Source of the DNA: Fistularia commersonii
Taxonomy: Eukaryota; Chordata; Actinopteri; Syngnathiformes; Fistulariidae
NCBI GenBank assembly: GCA_037954325.1
Contig: JBBMNZ010000019.1
Span: forward strand, 9,624,501 to 9,688,500
Reading direction: 5' to 3'
Length of the DNA: 64,000 nucleotides
Below the pieces are notes generated by a model that was not told the DNA's origin, did not search any database, and was given only the letters and a program-made list of their open reading frames with translations. A program made the position numbers and the translations under genes. Every line of letters begins with the position of its first letter. Positions within the stretch are counted from its first letter, which is position 1. Shown one piece after another: positions 14,720-27,700 of this stretch.

Positions 14720-17700
14720 AACATTCTGGCGGAAGCTAAGTTGATTATTGTGAATAACCACCAATAACTAGTAGTTTGGTCTGAGGGAAGCAAAGAAACA
14801 TGTCTCTCTGTAGTCAGTTATCACACTTTTGAACAAGCAACTACCACGAAGACCCGATCAAATTATGGCACTCGGCCAATTTGCCATCAGTGGGCGCTGA
14901 AAAAGTAACAAACAGCAACAAAAGACACTCAGATGATTGAAGACCTAGTTCTAGCTCTACACATAAATCCATACTTCTTTCTAAGGTTTTGACAGCTTTT
15001 AAGTTGCTCACGTTTCAGCAGTCGGCTGTCCCGAGTGTGAGGATTTGATCCGTTGGTGGCAGAGTCTTTGTCTGGATTGTCCTTCAAGCTACAAGAAACC
15101 CTATACAATTGATATGACTTAGATTCACATCCTTGTATTCCTTTACTATGTGCCAACTCACTGCCCACAAAGGGTTAAAAGTTGTGCTTCTTCTGTGGTG
15201 GTTAGAAAGCGCTGCGGGTCGAGAAAACCAGTATTGAACACGTCCCGGAGTGGGAGGAGGGGCCTTTCTTGAAAGTGTCACCCGTTCTCTGCACCACTTT
15301 GGTGGGCCCTTTCGGTTTCCTTTTGATATTTTCATAAATCAGGACTGAGCAGGGTGGATGGGTTAGAGAGGAAGACAGAGATCAAGTCAGAAAGTTTGGG
15401 ACACCCGGGAGGGGAACAGCTGTCTTTGAGATTGCTCCAATGTGTGAGTATAAGAGAAAGAATCCTTTTGTTTCCACGCGGTTTGCTGCTTCACCGCGGA
15501 CCTTTCATCTGCATGGTGCAGACAAAGGCCCCATGCATCTCGGATGAGGCAGAAACCTCAGGAAGCGCGTGCAGAAGAGGTAATGAGTGGAGGGAGAGAG
15601 AGCATAAACATGTTCCAGGAGGTGAAACTGCATGTACACGAGGAGTTAGGTACAAAGGTTTAACTAATGGCGTAGCTCCAGAGGAAACCACCAGAAGAAA
15701 GTCATATCAGTGGAAATTAAATAAATTGTTTGGGCATAAAAACGCTCCTAAAACCATCTAAGAATTGAGATTCTTTGAATTTTATGACTCTTAATCTCCA
15801 AGTATCTTCTTATTCTCCATTTTCACAACAGCTCTAGAAAGGTGACCACTAGTCACTCTCAAAAAAAGAGAGTTAGAAAAAGGTTAGAAATACACAAAGT
15901 AACTCCCTTTTACACACAAGTCTCAGACAAGTGCAGATTGACTTACCCGCTCCACCATTCCTAAAGCTCAAATCTAACATCCATTGTCTTTTTGAATCCT
16001 CCCAGTTTGACCACAAGCGTCATTGGTTAGCGCTCCAGATTTTATGAGCCGTACAGCATTAGTCTTAGAAATGTATGTTGCAGCCACACAATTGCACCTG
16101 GCAAAATATGAATACAATACAAATACTAAAACCTTAAACCACCAAATGAATTACTTGTAAAGCATAGGTTTATGCTTAAAATATACTTATTGCTGTCTAG
16201 AATTCAAACTCAGTTACGCTCTGCACTCTTCACCCTTATATAATTGCAAGTATTCACTTTAAATTTACAATTTATGAAGGCTCATCTGTTTTCAGTTGTT
16301 GGATTTTAACTTCAGATGATCATGTGTCGGGCACAAAAGGTAGACAGTAAACTATTAATTACGTTTCACATAATTATAATTTCATGCTTTCCTTTCATCC
16401 GGTTGTTCTACGTATTTCTGGTCATAATAGGATGTGGCTAGATATTGGTTTCCCACAACACATGGCTAAAAGTCCTTTACTCATCAATGAGTAGAAGTGA
16501 GGCCAGCAGATGTTGGCTGCTGTCATGGTCTCTGAGTCTCTTGTATTCAAGTGACTTAAATTCGCTCATATATTTTCTTAGATATCAAAATGCTGTACGA
16601 GGAATTAAATTGGGATCCCTGAGATCCACGCACCCCACTTAAAGGCCATTAAACAATCCGACTTTAGAAATGGTTTGACCGTGTACAGTTTCAACTCGAC
16701 CTGGATGGTGAGGCGTGGCGCGGTTGACGTGATTTAAGTCACATTCAAGACACAAAGCATTAATAAACAACAGAGAGTAACATTTCTATACATACTTAAA
16801 CATTTATAACTGACTGCCTTTGCATGGGAGGACTTCTGTTATTAAATACCCAGCCCTGAAAATGACTGTTTATTATCGTTCTATTGCATTTGTCAAGGTT
16901 CCACTTGTGTGGCCCGTGAAACCCTCTTGTTTTGTAAAAATAAACAAATTGTCTTGAAGGAAACCCTGGCAAGTGGCGTCCTTGATTTTCTAAATAAAGA
17001 GCACTGCAGAATGTTGACTCTTACTACCTCTGTTTTATCAAAATTAAACAAAAAATACATTTAAAGCAACCATTTCAGGGATGTCTATTTCTTCTTGCAA
17101 ATGAGCGCCCAGTGGTACACTGGATATTTTTGGAGGTTTGCTTGTCCTGTAGTTGATACTTTCACCAAAAAAAGGAAAAGAAAAAAAGAAAGAGCCAGGA
17201 CAAACTAAATAAATGAACAATAAGCGATGATGTTGCAACAAATCTCATCGAAAACACGAAAAAAAATGCTACCTTTTTTTGCACTCAGCAGTCTAATGAC
17301 ATGTTGGCTGTGTGTGATTGCTTGGCTGATGTGTGACGTTACTGGACCGTTCATGGTGACACAACCGCAGAGAAGCACAGCTCCCGAAGCTTTTTAGTCT
17401 CTTTCAGTTCATTATGTTGTCATGGGCTTCATGTCGGTCTCATTTCTAGAGACACCAGCTGTTTTGAGTGAAGAATCCTCCTCCTCCTCCCCCTCACCAG
17501 CACCAAAACACAGCATTAGCATCACAGCCTGCATTTTATTTACTTTTTTTTAGCCACAATACAGTTGACAGGGTGCTGGGATGGGTGTAATGTTGCTAAT
17601 ACAACAATGCCTTGAAAATTAGATGACAGACTGCTATTGCCCCTTTCATATTTTTAATCTATTTCTTATTTTTATTATTTGTTGGCACTGAAATGAATAG

Positions 17701-18235
17701 TGGTGATGCCCCGCTGAGAGTGCAGCCAGGGAGCAAGGAGGATGTGGGTGCATGATATGAACTGTGAGAGACATCAATACAGCGAATAGATCAGCTCTCA
17801 CATTTATCATTCAGTATCTGGCTGTTCTTCTCCCCAAAATATGTTTTTCTTTCTCTAGTATGATACTTTCTTTCAGACATATCGCATAGGCAAGTATGCA
17901 GACAAGAAGATACGGAAAAAAAAGGAAACCTTCTTCTCGGTTACCAGTCTTGACCCAAGAGCAACAAGAGCAGCAATCCGAAAATAAGCAGAGCTTGCAG
18001 TGAAACAGGCGAGCCGCGGGTCGCCGATACACCGTCAATCATTGCAAAGAATAATCGACAATGGTACTCAGAAGAAAAATACAAAAAAATGGCTTATAAG
18101 TCTCATTACTGCTTGATAGGGACATAAATCATGATATTCATTTCCAACTTTTTGGTATCTCATAAGGCAATCAGTTTGGGTATTCAGCTCAACTTTCAGA
18201 TGGCTACACAGAATATAAATAGTAGCCCACATTTG

Positions 18236-19905
18236 CAATGGTTTGCCAGACCAGCAGTATTCTTGTGCCGTTACCCATTTTTGGATTCAGTTCCAACTGA
18301 TTTTGTTACCGACCATGGAACGGCGTATTGGCTCCAACATGCAATCTTTTATCACAACCTCAACTCTCTACTGTTCAGCAGAGTGCTTAAGGGTGGATGG
18401 GGAGATCGAGTCAGGCCCAGCTGCTTTGCGTGGGTGCAGCCTCTTGAAATCCTTTTCACATCTCTTTCCATAAGGGTAAGAGGTGTTGCTGGAGCGGCGG
18501 AGGGGAGGGGATCTGGGGCAACCTCACCTTCTGCTGCGATGGAGAAGGTGGGGCTGGTGGGCTGCTGCTGGAGAGTGGTGTCACATGGGATGGAGTCAGA
18601 ATTGTCCCACTATCTTTCAAAGTAAATATAGAACTCGTTCAGGTTGTTGGCCGGGCGTGCATTGGCCAAGAATTGGTGTTTCTCTGAGTACAGTTGTTCA
18701 GCTTCCAACACCCCATAGCAAAGTCTCTACTTTGCCTGTCTGAACATGACTCTGTCCCGACTCCTAAACGTTGCTTTCTTTTCCGACCTTAACCATCTGT
18801 GTTTCGTTGTGAACCTGGGTTTGCCTTTATGTTTGAGTACAGCTGTCCTCACAGAAGCTGATGTATGATGTCACAGCCCCTGTGTACTCATCTAGATCAC
18901 TGGTGGCAGGCCTGAAAACATCCCAGTCGGTGCAGTCCAAACACACCTGGAGGTCCTCCACAGTTTCAGTTGTCCACTTCTTTGATTTCCTCACAACACG
19001 TTAGCAGAGTTGTAGTTTCTGCCTGTATGCAGGCATTGGGTGGGCCAGAGCGTGGTCAGAGAGACTAGGTGCAGCTCGGGGGACGGCATGATAAGCATTG
19101 CTTACTGTGGTGTAACAGTGATCCGGAATCTGTATTTTGGAAGTTCATGGGTAAGGTTCCCTTTCTTAAAGTCACCGGGAACAATAACAAGAGAGTCCTG
19201 GTTTGTCTGCTTCACACTCAGTATCTGATCGACAAGCATGCACCGTGCCTCCTGCACGTTGGCCTGCGGTGGGATTTAAACATCAACCAGGATGAACAAG
19301 GCAAACTCAAGGGGTAAAATAAAGCGGTTTGCAGTTAATGAAAAAGGATCTCAGATCAAGAGAACAGTGTTTCTGGATCAAAGTCATGTCATTGCACCAG
19401 CTACTGTTGGTGAAAAACACAAACCTCCACCTTTCATGTTGCCAGAAAGTTCTATGTCACAATCCATTCTGCAGCGTTGGAAGCCAGCCTGCTGCAGCGC
19501 AGCATCCGTCGCTGATGCGCACAGCCACGTCTCCATGAAGCACAAAACCAAACATGAAAAAAGGTCCTGGTCTTTCCCCAACAGCAGTTGAAGTTTGTCC
19601 AGTTTATTTCCAAGTGACCACATATTCAATGGGAATATTCCAGGTAATGCTATGCGCGCCAGCAGGTTTCCCTCCCCTCTGATGTCTCTCCATGTGTACA
19701 AGGTGAGCACACCTTTTATCAGGAGGTCTATTAATTGCACTGATTTAGCGATGAAAGTTGGGAATAAGTTGGCAGGGGTTGTGGTCGTAACATTTATGAG
19801 CTCCTCTCTTGTGTACAAGCTCCCGGATTTTACAAATTAAAACAAGAGAAAACAACACGCACTGAAACGCTTAGCCAGCCACCCACCCCGCCATCTTGGT
19901 TCACG
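18236..19905 (-). mobile_element. L2/CR1-type LINE fragment (5' part: endonuclease to start of RT)
   Basis: Reading the minus strand from about 19900 down, a decayed non-LTR retrotransposon is visible in several frames. The first part gives 'MWSLGNKLDKLQLLLGKDQD' and 'CFMETWL', the start of an APE-type endonuclease. Near 19200-19140 comes 'SLVIVPGDFKKGNLTHEL', where the endonuclease GDFN motif keeps its Asp but has Lys for Asn. Near 18480-18375 comes 'RKAAGPDSISPSTLKH', the conserved block just before the reverse transcriptase fingers in L2/Jockey-group elements. Stops and frameshifts separate the blocks, so it is dead. The catalytic part of the RT and the 3' end are missing below about 18236. 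A GCCATCTTGG-type 5' end lies near 19890-19900. Confidence 0.8.
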
Positions 19906-21467
19906 TCCTACAGCCACCTTTGGTCACAGTCTTGAGGTAAAGAATAAAGATTGAGGTCACGGCGAAAATGATTTTCTTTTGAAGGGCAGCAGGTGGGAGC
20001 TCCAAAATGAGAATATAAAAACCGGAATTCCATGACCACGCATTCTGCAGGTACAAATGTGACTCTTAAACTGCAGAGGCTCCCTATCTCTTCACAGACG
20101 AGAAGCTCCCGTGTAGCTTTTGCCTGGGAAAAACTGTCCGGTTACAAATGAAACTTTTTAACCGCAGCCTAACAGCCATTTCACCACAGCCATTTGGACT
20201 CGTCTTAGAAAAGTAAACACAAATGTACCCGATTAAATTAATTAAGGGGTCGTTCTTTGGAATCTAACAGACCATAGTGGTCATGGCAGGGAATTATCAG
20301 GCATGAAGCCACAGTCCTAGAACACCTATGCCTATGTTTTTCCGCCAGCGACATTTTTGAATGGCTTTCGTGATGGGGCCAATTAATCAGAGCAGACCCG
20401 CTGCAATCAAGGAGGACGGAGCGTTCAACGACACTCCTGGTTCCCAGGGCTTGCCATTGACTTTCTGATACTTTTTAGTCCAAGGAGCATGACAGTGAAA
20501 TACCCTGGCAACAATAAGAAAAAAAAGATAGGTAAATCTATTTTACCTTCTTGTCAAGGTACCACATGAAAGATATTGAAGCCACTTCCAGCCAATAGGC
20601 ACGCTGGTATTATGCAATTCAAAAGGGGAACAGTTGCAAAAATAGTGTGCCTTGACTGTATGGTGCCAATCAATAGGCAAAATTACAAAGAATAAGGGCC
20701 CTTGGCGTGACAATTTTTTTTTTCCACTCCTGAAGTACAAAGAAACTCGAACTTCTTGTCACCCAACAATATACACTTATTTCTGAAAAGTCCCTATACA
20801 GCATACATTTTACTTTCAGCAGAAAATGAAATGCAGTCATGCTGTGCTTTTCAATAAATAGAGAAAAACAGGGAGGAAACGCTGTGTTCTCTACGAGTTA
20901 ACTGGCTGAGGAAATTGGATGGTTTGTGTTTGCTGGAAGATTGTAAATAATTTCCCTGTCTCATTTAAGCCTTTTTCAGGCACACAAGGCAGAACATATT
21001 ATATTTAATTCTCAGAGGAGATGTCAAATGTCAAATGAGCAAACATTTTCGAAAAGGTTGTGAGGAACTCATGCAATTTGTAAATGTTCAAAAACTTTGT
21101 CGCTCTATGTTGGGATAACGGGTTGATGAGGTTTATAGCGGTGCAGGCTGTGAGACTGCAACCCCGCATCAGACGGCTGTACTGTAGATGGAGAGCATGT
21201 GAAAACTGCAGGAAGATTTTCACTGGTTTTCTCTCAACACATTGTGTGGCCTGCATTCTGACTTCGGTTACATTCAGTGCAGCTCGCTTTGTATGTGCTG
21301 TATGCAGCGGAGGGTGGAGGTGACCCTCCGCCTTCAATATACAGACTAATGGTGCATGCATGTGATGAAAAGACCTGAAGAGCTTGCTAAAATGTTCACA
21401 CAAAGGTTGCCAACTTCTGCAGCCCATAGGTAGAAATACAGCATACATAAATTCACAAAAACTTTTC
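19906..21467. other. Non-coding DNA between LINE and SINE
   Basis: Nothing is recognised. The 147-codon minus-strand frame at 21005-21448 has no conserved motif and is treated as chance. Confidence 0.6.
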
Positions 21468-21771
21468 AGTCAGTCATCCATTATTTATATCTGTACCACT
21501 TAGCAGTTGGTGGTGTTCACCCTGAAATGGTCAGAAGTTGATAAGAGGGCCATGTACAGAGACACATCCATTTATTTTCGCATTCATATGTCTGGGCAAT
21601 TCAGAGTTTCCTGTTAACCTACTGGATGTTTTTGGACAATGGGGGAAACCGGAGAAACCAAAGGAAACCCACACAGACTCCGGGAGAACATGCAAACTCC
21701 TCATTCCTGTCGCAATCGAACCAGAGACCGTCTTGCTGTGAGGCAGATGCGGGAACTACTGTGCCGCTGCC
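21468..21771 (-). mobile_element. tRNA-derived SINE
   Basis: On the minus strand the head (21771 to about 21715) reads like a tRNA-type pol III promoter: an A-box-like GGCACAGTAGTTCCCGC, then CTCACAGCAAGA, then a B box GGTTCGATT. It is followed by the body common in fish genomes (GAGTTTGCATGTTCTCCC, then GGGTTTCC near 21660, then CTCTGAATTGCCC near 21600). The 3' part near 21480-21530 ends in an ATAAATAATGGATGACTG tail. The copy is diverged. It belongs to the widespread teleost tRNA-SINEs with this body; the exact family is not assigned. Confidence 0.75.
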
Positions 21772-24700
21772 TAATCTTTAAGGTCAGTCACAAAAGAAAC
21801 ATCTGAATGCAGCTGATTACCCAGAAAAGGATTTGGATAGTAACAATTACTTTGACCCTTTGCTAAAATCAGTGGGTTATTATAGATGTTTTTTTATCAC
21901 CTGCATTCCATGTTTACACAATGCAGACTTTAACTGTTAATATCTCTCCCTGACATCAGCCCTCACGGCTCAGCCATGCTTCAATAGCATCATATTCAGT
22001 CATTCCTGGACTATAACTGCACCAAAATAGATGGGAAAATAAGAACATGAATTCTATTTATACAAAAAGACATCTGACTGTAAAACTATACTGATTCAGT
22101 CACATCAGGCAATAATATTCATCCTTCAAACCTTGACTTCCAGTACAATGTATCAAAGTCAAACGCTTTTCTATGTATGAAGGAAATGCTTGATCAGTCC
22201 CATCTGAATGTAATTGGATTGTGATTGGTTTCAAAGCATTGCAAAACAAGACATTGTAATTCAAATGCCCGAGTTATAAATGTCTATATTGTCCAAAGAG
22301 CATTACATCTGAGTCATTACACCTGACTCTGAGTCAGAGAGAGCAGTGGTTTTACAAAACTGCACTGATCTTCAATGTTGTCTCTACATGACAAGATAAA
22401 GGCAAAGGCGGAGAAGCTATTTCAAATCTCAAAAAATTAAACCATCCAAGGAATGTGTGAAGGTGACAGATGAATTTCATTCAAATTAAGATCTGCATCT
22501 TTGCTCGGGGGCTGTCTGGTAATCACCAGGTTAGAGGATTGATCCTGCAATTCCTCCAGACTCTGGTGAATCCAGAGTGCTAAACCCGGCGCCCACGGCT
22601 CCTGACGTTGTTCACAGCAGCATCTAACGTCACTCATTGAATGTAAATGAGAAACAATGAAGCTACAACTGGAAAGCCTTTTGAGGACCATTAACCTGCC
22701 AAAAAGAAGATATGAAATACAGGCCATTCACCATTTAATAGCTCAATTTTAGTGTCCTTTATTTCACTGCTTGAAAAAAACAAACAAAAACGCCTACCAA
22801 CCACAGGCGCCGAACCACCGGGTTTGATCGCTATATTTCAGACGTGGTATCTAAGCATGAAATATAGCACATCTCCATGTCGACCGCATTCATAACAACG
22901 TCTTGGTAGTCACATGGGATCCCCAATTGTCCATCTAGCTATACCATCTGCCCCATACATGTCAACAATGGCGTACACTTACAGAAGTGATGATAAAAAG
23001 CCAGCATGTGACAGATATATGGCCTTGTTAGCTGTACAAATAAATTACCCAAAATGTGACATTTGGCTGGCCTATTTTGACAGTGCAATGCAAAAAATCT
23101 CTCTGCAAGGGCACTTGAGCTTTGGACAACAGGTTCAGGAGAAGGTAGGCTTCATGTTGTATAATGTTTTCATAGTGGGTTACGTGTTTAAGATGGCACT
23201 AAAGAACAGGTGTAGCTGACTCAGTCAGTGAATCATCCTTCTTGATCTATTCCAATACCCTGCCCTCTGATGTAGATCCAGCAACAGCACTTGGGGAGTA
23301 AATACATGCTGCAAACATGGTCTATGTAACAGAATAACTGTGCCATAAATCAGCTCTCCTTGGGACTAGATACTGTTAGCAGCAGCAAAGGCAATGAAAA
23401 AGTCGAGGATATGTGGTAGCTTGATGCCAGGCAGAGTGTGTTGGAGTCACTTGTGACACTTGTGAGAAATGGCGTCGTCTTTGTGCAATTGTGTAGCAGT
23501 GCAAATCCAAAGTGAGAAAATGAGGCAAAAACTGCATCTCCTCCGTGGCATTTCTTGTGTGAAAGTGCAAAGGACAGATCATCTGAAACAACCGATTTTA
23601 AGCCTTATGGGATTAGCTGCCTGAGGCTTGTGTGAGCAGCGGTTTGGGCAAGGAAAGGGGTCAAAACAGAAAGGTAGTGTTTGTGGTCAGTTGAAGAAAT
23701 ATCTCCGTGCTCACGAACAGGCTATGCGGTAAGCAACTGGCAGTTTGGGCCTAATACTGACAGCTTTGATGGCTCTGAAATAAAAACCTCATCCGTCAAT
23801 CCCATTTGCGGCCTGAGGGGTAATGGTGTGATGCGGTGGTGGATAGCTGCTTAATTTTTCTTTACCCTGAATGTATTCAGGGACTTAGACCTCAAAGCTC
23901 TGTGCCTCTGCTTCTTGCCTTTAACTGGGCAAGAAGGCTCTTCATGTTTCAATTGCCCTAATGGCACTAACTAATGAAACACTGTATTACGTGGCATCGG
24001 GACTTGACTCTGACTCACACAGACGCTATAGAAATGTATTGAAAAGGGTAATCTTTGCTTTATTTCGGCGGATTTCCACTGAACAAGCAATGAGGCTCTT
24101 CCATTAATTGCTTCATTTGCCGTGTGACATAAGACAAACTAGTTAAAGGGGTTCTGCGTTGCCCTCAGTCGATCTGGCAATTTCAGTGTACTTAGTCAAA
24201 CAGGGGCTAATTTCCTTATCATTAATCACAACAACCCAGGCTCTGACAGACGGGAAGACTCTTACTGATCATGGAGATTAATGTGACTGCCTGAGCATCT
24301 CGGAGTCTCTCCCACTCTATGAAAGATACAGGACGCACAAACGAGGATTCTCTCTTTTTCCAAGTACCTGATCTGCACTCAAATCTGAAAGTCTGCCAAA
24401 CACAGCACCTCCGTCCAAATGTTCACAATAAAAGTGTGTGAGGAAGCAAGAACAATAGCCTCGCACATTATGTCACAGATGCCCAAACTTTGTGTGGAAG
24501 AATTGAAAGTGGGCCCCGGGCCTAAGATTATAGCATCTAGGGGTGATATTAAAATTCAAGACAAAAGAAAATAGAAGGAATATTTCCCTTGGTCTATAAA
24601 ATGCTTTTTAATGTATCCGAGGAAGTCAAAACACACTGGCATATTGCTGAATTCCATTTCAATAAACCAAACACAGAAAACCATGTCAGTTGTTTAAATT

Positions 24701-27700
24701 TGTTGAAGCGCCGAAAAACTTCTTGTGAGAGTCAAATTTGACCCGCTGACAATTTTCATTGGCTGTTAAACATCTTAACCCAAAATTCCTTGCTCCCATA
24801 TTAGAAAGTCACAGGACCTCTCCCTGTAAAGTTGCAGGATGAAATCTTTCACGGCTCTGATGACCGATATTGACCTGCCTGTGTTTGCTCACACTGGGAA
24901 TGTGTGGCTAGAGTACTGACTCTAGGTTGAGCGACAGACATTTCTAACAGAGAGTGACATTACCAGCTGCTCGTGTACCTCTCCCCGCAAAGACATACAC
25001 CAAATCTCAACTTCCCTATCATATCCACCCTTTACACACACTCACAACACTTGATACCGCCAGCTACAAATACAGTGGATCAGTGCTGACACAAATAACC
25101 AACAGAACTCCAGCTATACAGTGGCCACTTGTTTGGCTGCGGTAGCATCTCCAGATGACAGGATTTGAGACAGGCTGTCTCACAACGGTTGTGATGCCTC
25201 TTTAAGGGTCTGGTCTTCTTTCAAAATGGCAGTGTGGCTTGAGAGAAATGTCATGTCTTGTTTGGCCAACACGCCATTACAGCACGACTCGCTTTATTGC
25301 AAAGCCGAGAAAAAAACAACCATAGGAGGTCGAAGTCGTAAACTGAGGATTGATGCAAAAGTGGTAACTGTGACTTACAAAAGGAGTTTATGAAAAAACG
25401 CTCACGATAAAAGAAAACTGAAAAAGACTAAGACAATTTCATTGTTCAACGTCTGGCCGCAACGGTCGGCATGGTGCATATTTCGATTAGTTATTTTTGT
25501 CATATCCAAGAACATCTGAACAAAATATTCCATACATTCTATCACCAATAGATGTCAGCCCCTCAGCATACTGTGGTGCAACCCAGAGGTCACCACAAAA
25601 CCTGGAGCTGTAGGTAACACCTGTTTCCATCTTGAAACATACTGTGTGGATGCGTTCCAAATAAGAATAAATCTGTCTTCAAAGATAATGTGTCTTAACG
25701 TTTTATTGTGTGTGAACTCAATGGTTAGGATTTAGTCCCAGAAACCACTTGTTAAGGGCTATAAAAACATTATGGTTTGTGATGTTATAACTTCCTTAAG
25801 GTTATGTGGCTTTTGTGAAGATGGTTACAATAATAAGTTGGTGTTAAAAATTTGAAAGAAAAGAGAAAGGAATCCATCAGTGCGGCTTGAATTTTTATTT
25901 TATTTATATTTTTTAAATCGTGCAAGTCAGAAACGATCTTCATTCGCCATAGCCAAAGCGACACTTGTGGCTTCAAACAGGACTCAAACAGCAATTGTTG
26001 TGTCCACCCAACCCTGCCCCCCCATGCATTGCATTCTTGACCCTTTGTTCTTCTCTCATCAAACAGACACAAAAAGACAGTTTTCTTTATTCCTAAATTG
26101 TCATTGTTGCAAAGCTATATCAAATTTCTATATGATAGAAAGAAATCCACATACACAGACTCTAAACTGTGTGATGTACAGAGGCGCATCCCTTTCGACA
26201 GCTGAGACCATTTATCAAACTAGACCCTGGCAGATTTAGGCGACTGGATGATGTTTCTTCAAGCTGAATGCCAAAATGTGAAATGACATGTTTTAACACC
26301 CAGCAGTGCCGCGCTCTGCGCATTCACAACCATACTGTAAATACTAAACAAAACTTGTAACAGTGTGTTGCACTATTTCCGTGTCTTTCTGGCACGTCTA
26401 AAGGATGGACAACAGAGATCTTTCAAAAGCATCCTATAGGCACCATGTACATCAGTGTCAAACTTCAAAGCAAAACATCCAGCGCTTTGTTAGTCCGGAA
26501 ACTCTGGCAGCATCACCACAGGGCCGTCCCACTAGCATGCTAAGATACTCCTCACTGGAGGTGACTGCAGTGACATACTGTAAGAGACAGAAGAGCTGGC
26601 AACGGAGCAAGCCGCTGTTTGTCGAGACAGGCTGTCGCAAAGGGCTCCCGTCGTGAATCAATAAACATGCCGTCTCATGGAAATGACAAGGACCCCCATC
26701 GAGCACATACTCAAACAAAGGGATCTCTGGGACACTGACAATGTTGGCCTTTCATCAATCTGCCATGGCTGCGTCAAAAGTCCTCTGAACGCTGACTCCC
26801 ACTGCACCCGGAGAATCAGCCCGTTGCTATGACACTCAAAATATAAATCAAGCAATGCCGAACAAGAGGGCCATCTCAAGGCACTTGTGCGCTCTTAAAA
26901 AACCAAATTGAATCAAATGTGCCTTATCAGAGCTGCAACCACCAATTCATGGTGTAAAAGGGCAGCAGAGGAGTTGCTGCATACAGAGGAGAAGACGATG
27001 AATAGGAGGACTGCAGATGAAGATGAGGAGAGAACACTTGTCTTGCAGTTTTGCTCTGTAATTTCAAGCGCTATTAACTACCAGAAATTGGAAGGCTCAA
27101 GCCGGAATTCTACAATCACAAAATGCTGGCTGCTTGATGCACAGTATTTTCAGTTACCAGGGTCAACATGCCTGCCATTGCTCCGCAATCACAAATCTTC
27201 ACAAGGCTGCTAATTTAGTGTAAATATCTAAAAAAAAAAAAAAAAATACAACATACCTAAGAAAAGCTTTTATGATTCCCAAATTCCACCCGCATTTTTA
27301 CATATGCACGTTATGGCGAAACATTCATCATGATGATTTCTTTGACTTGACATAAACCTACTTCCCTGCAGTTTATGGGGCATCTCTTTCCCTGGGTGAT
27401 TCACCTTAAGTTTGCGGGTTTCCTAACCTACACATAACATCAACGCCTAATTCCCCTTCACTCAAAGCATTTGCTGCAGCTGAACATCAACTTGTGCCAG
27501 AGACACAATGCTCTCCTCCGGGCTTGAGCTTGAGCTCACTGTTGGCAGGGATTTAGGTTTGGACACTTAAACCTGCCAGCAAATCTGGGTGGGCAGCTGG
27601 TAGTAACCTGAGCTCCATCCGATCAAAGCCAAGTTCTAACTCGGCACCGTCCCCAGAGAACTATTTCTAAGCTTAGAGCCCGGTGCCCAACCTTACCACG

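Larger units (their letters stand above)
9078..18235. other. Unique-looking non-coding DNA with two inverted repeats
   Basis: No coding feature is supported. It contains the palindrome at 9845, the hairpin at 11647, two dinucleotide tracts (12.0 and 12.3 kb) and a 14-bp duplication at 14692. The frame at 15354-15761 (135 codons) has no recognisable motif. Confidence 0.6.

Noticed and set aside
18131..18625. 164-codon plus-strand open frame
   Set aside because: It overlaps the minus-strand L2-like LINE, which has the recognisable endonuclease/RT blocks, so this is its antisense shadow.
22437..22727. Minus-strand segment with pieces resembling fish SINE wording (GATCAATCCTC, CCCCGAGCAAAGAT)
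   Set aside because: The similarity is short and the parts are not in the order of a SINE known to me, so it was not called.
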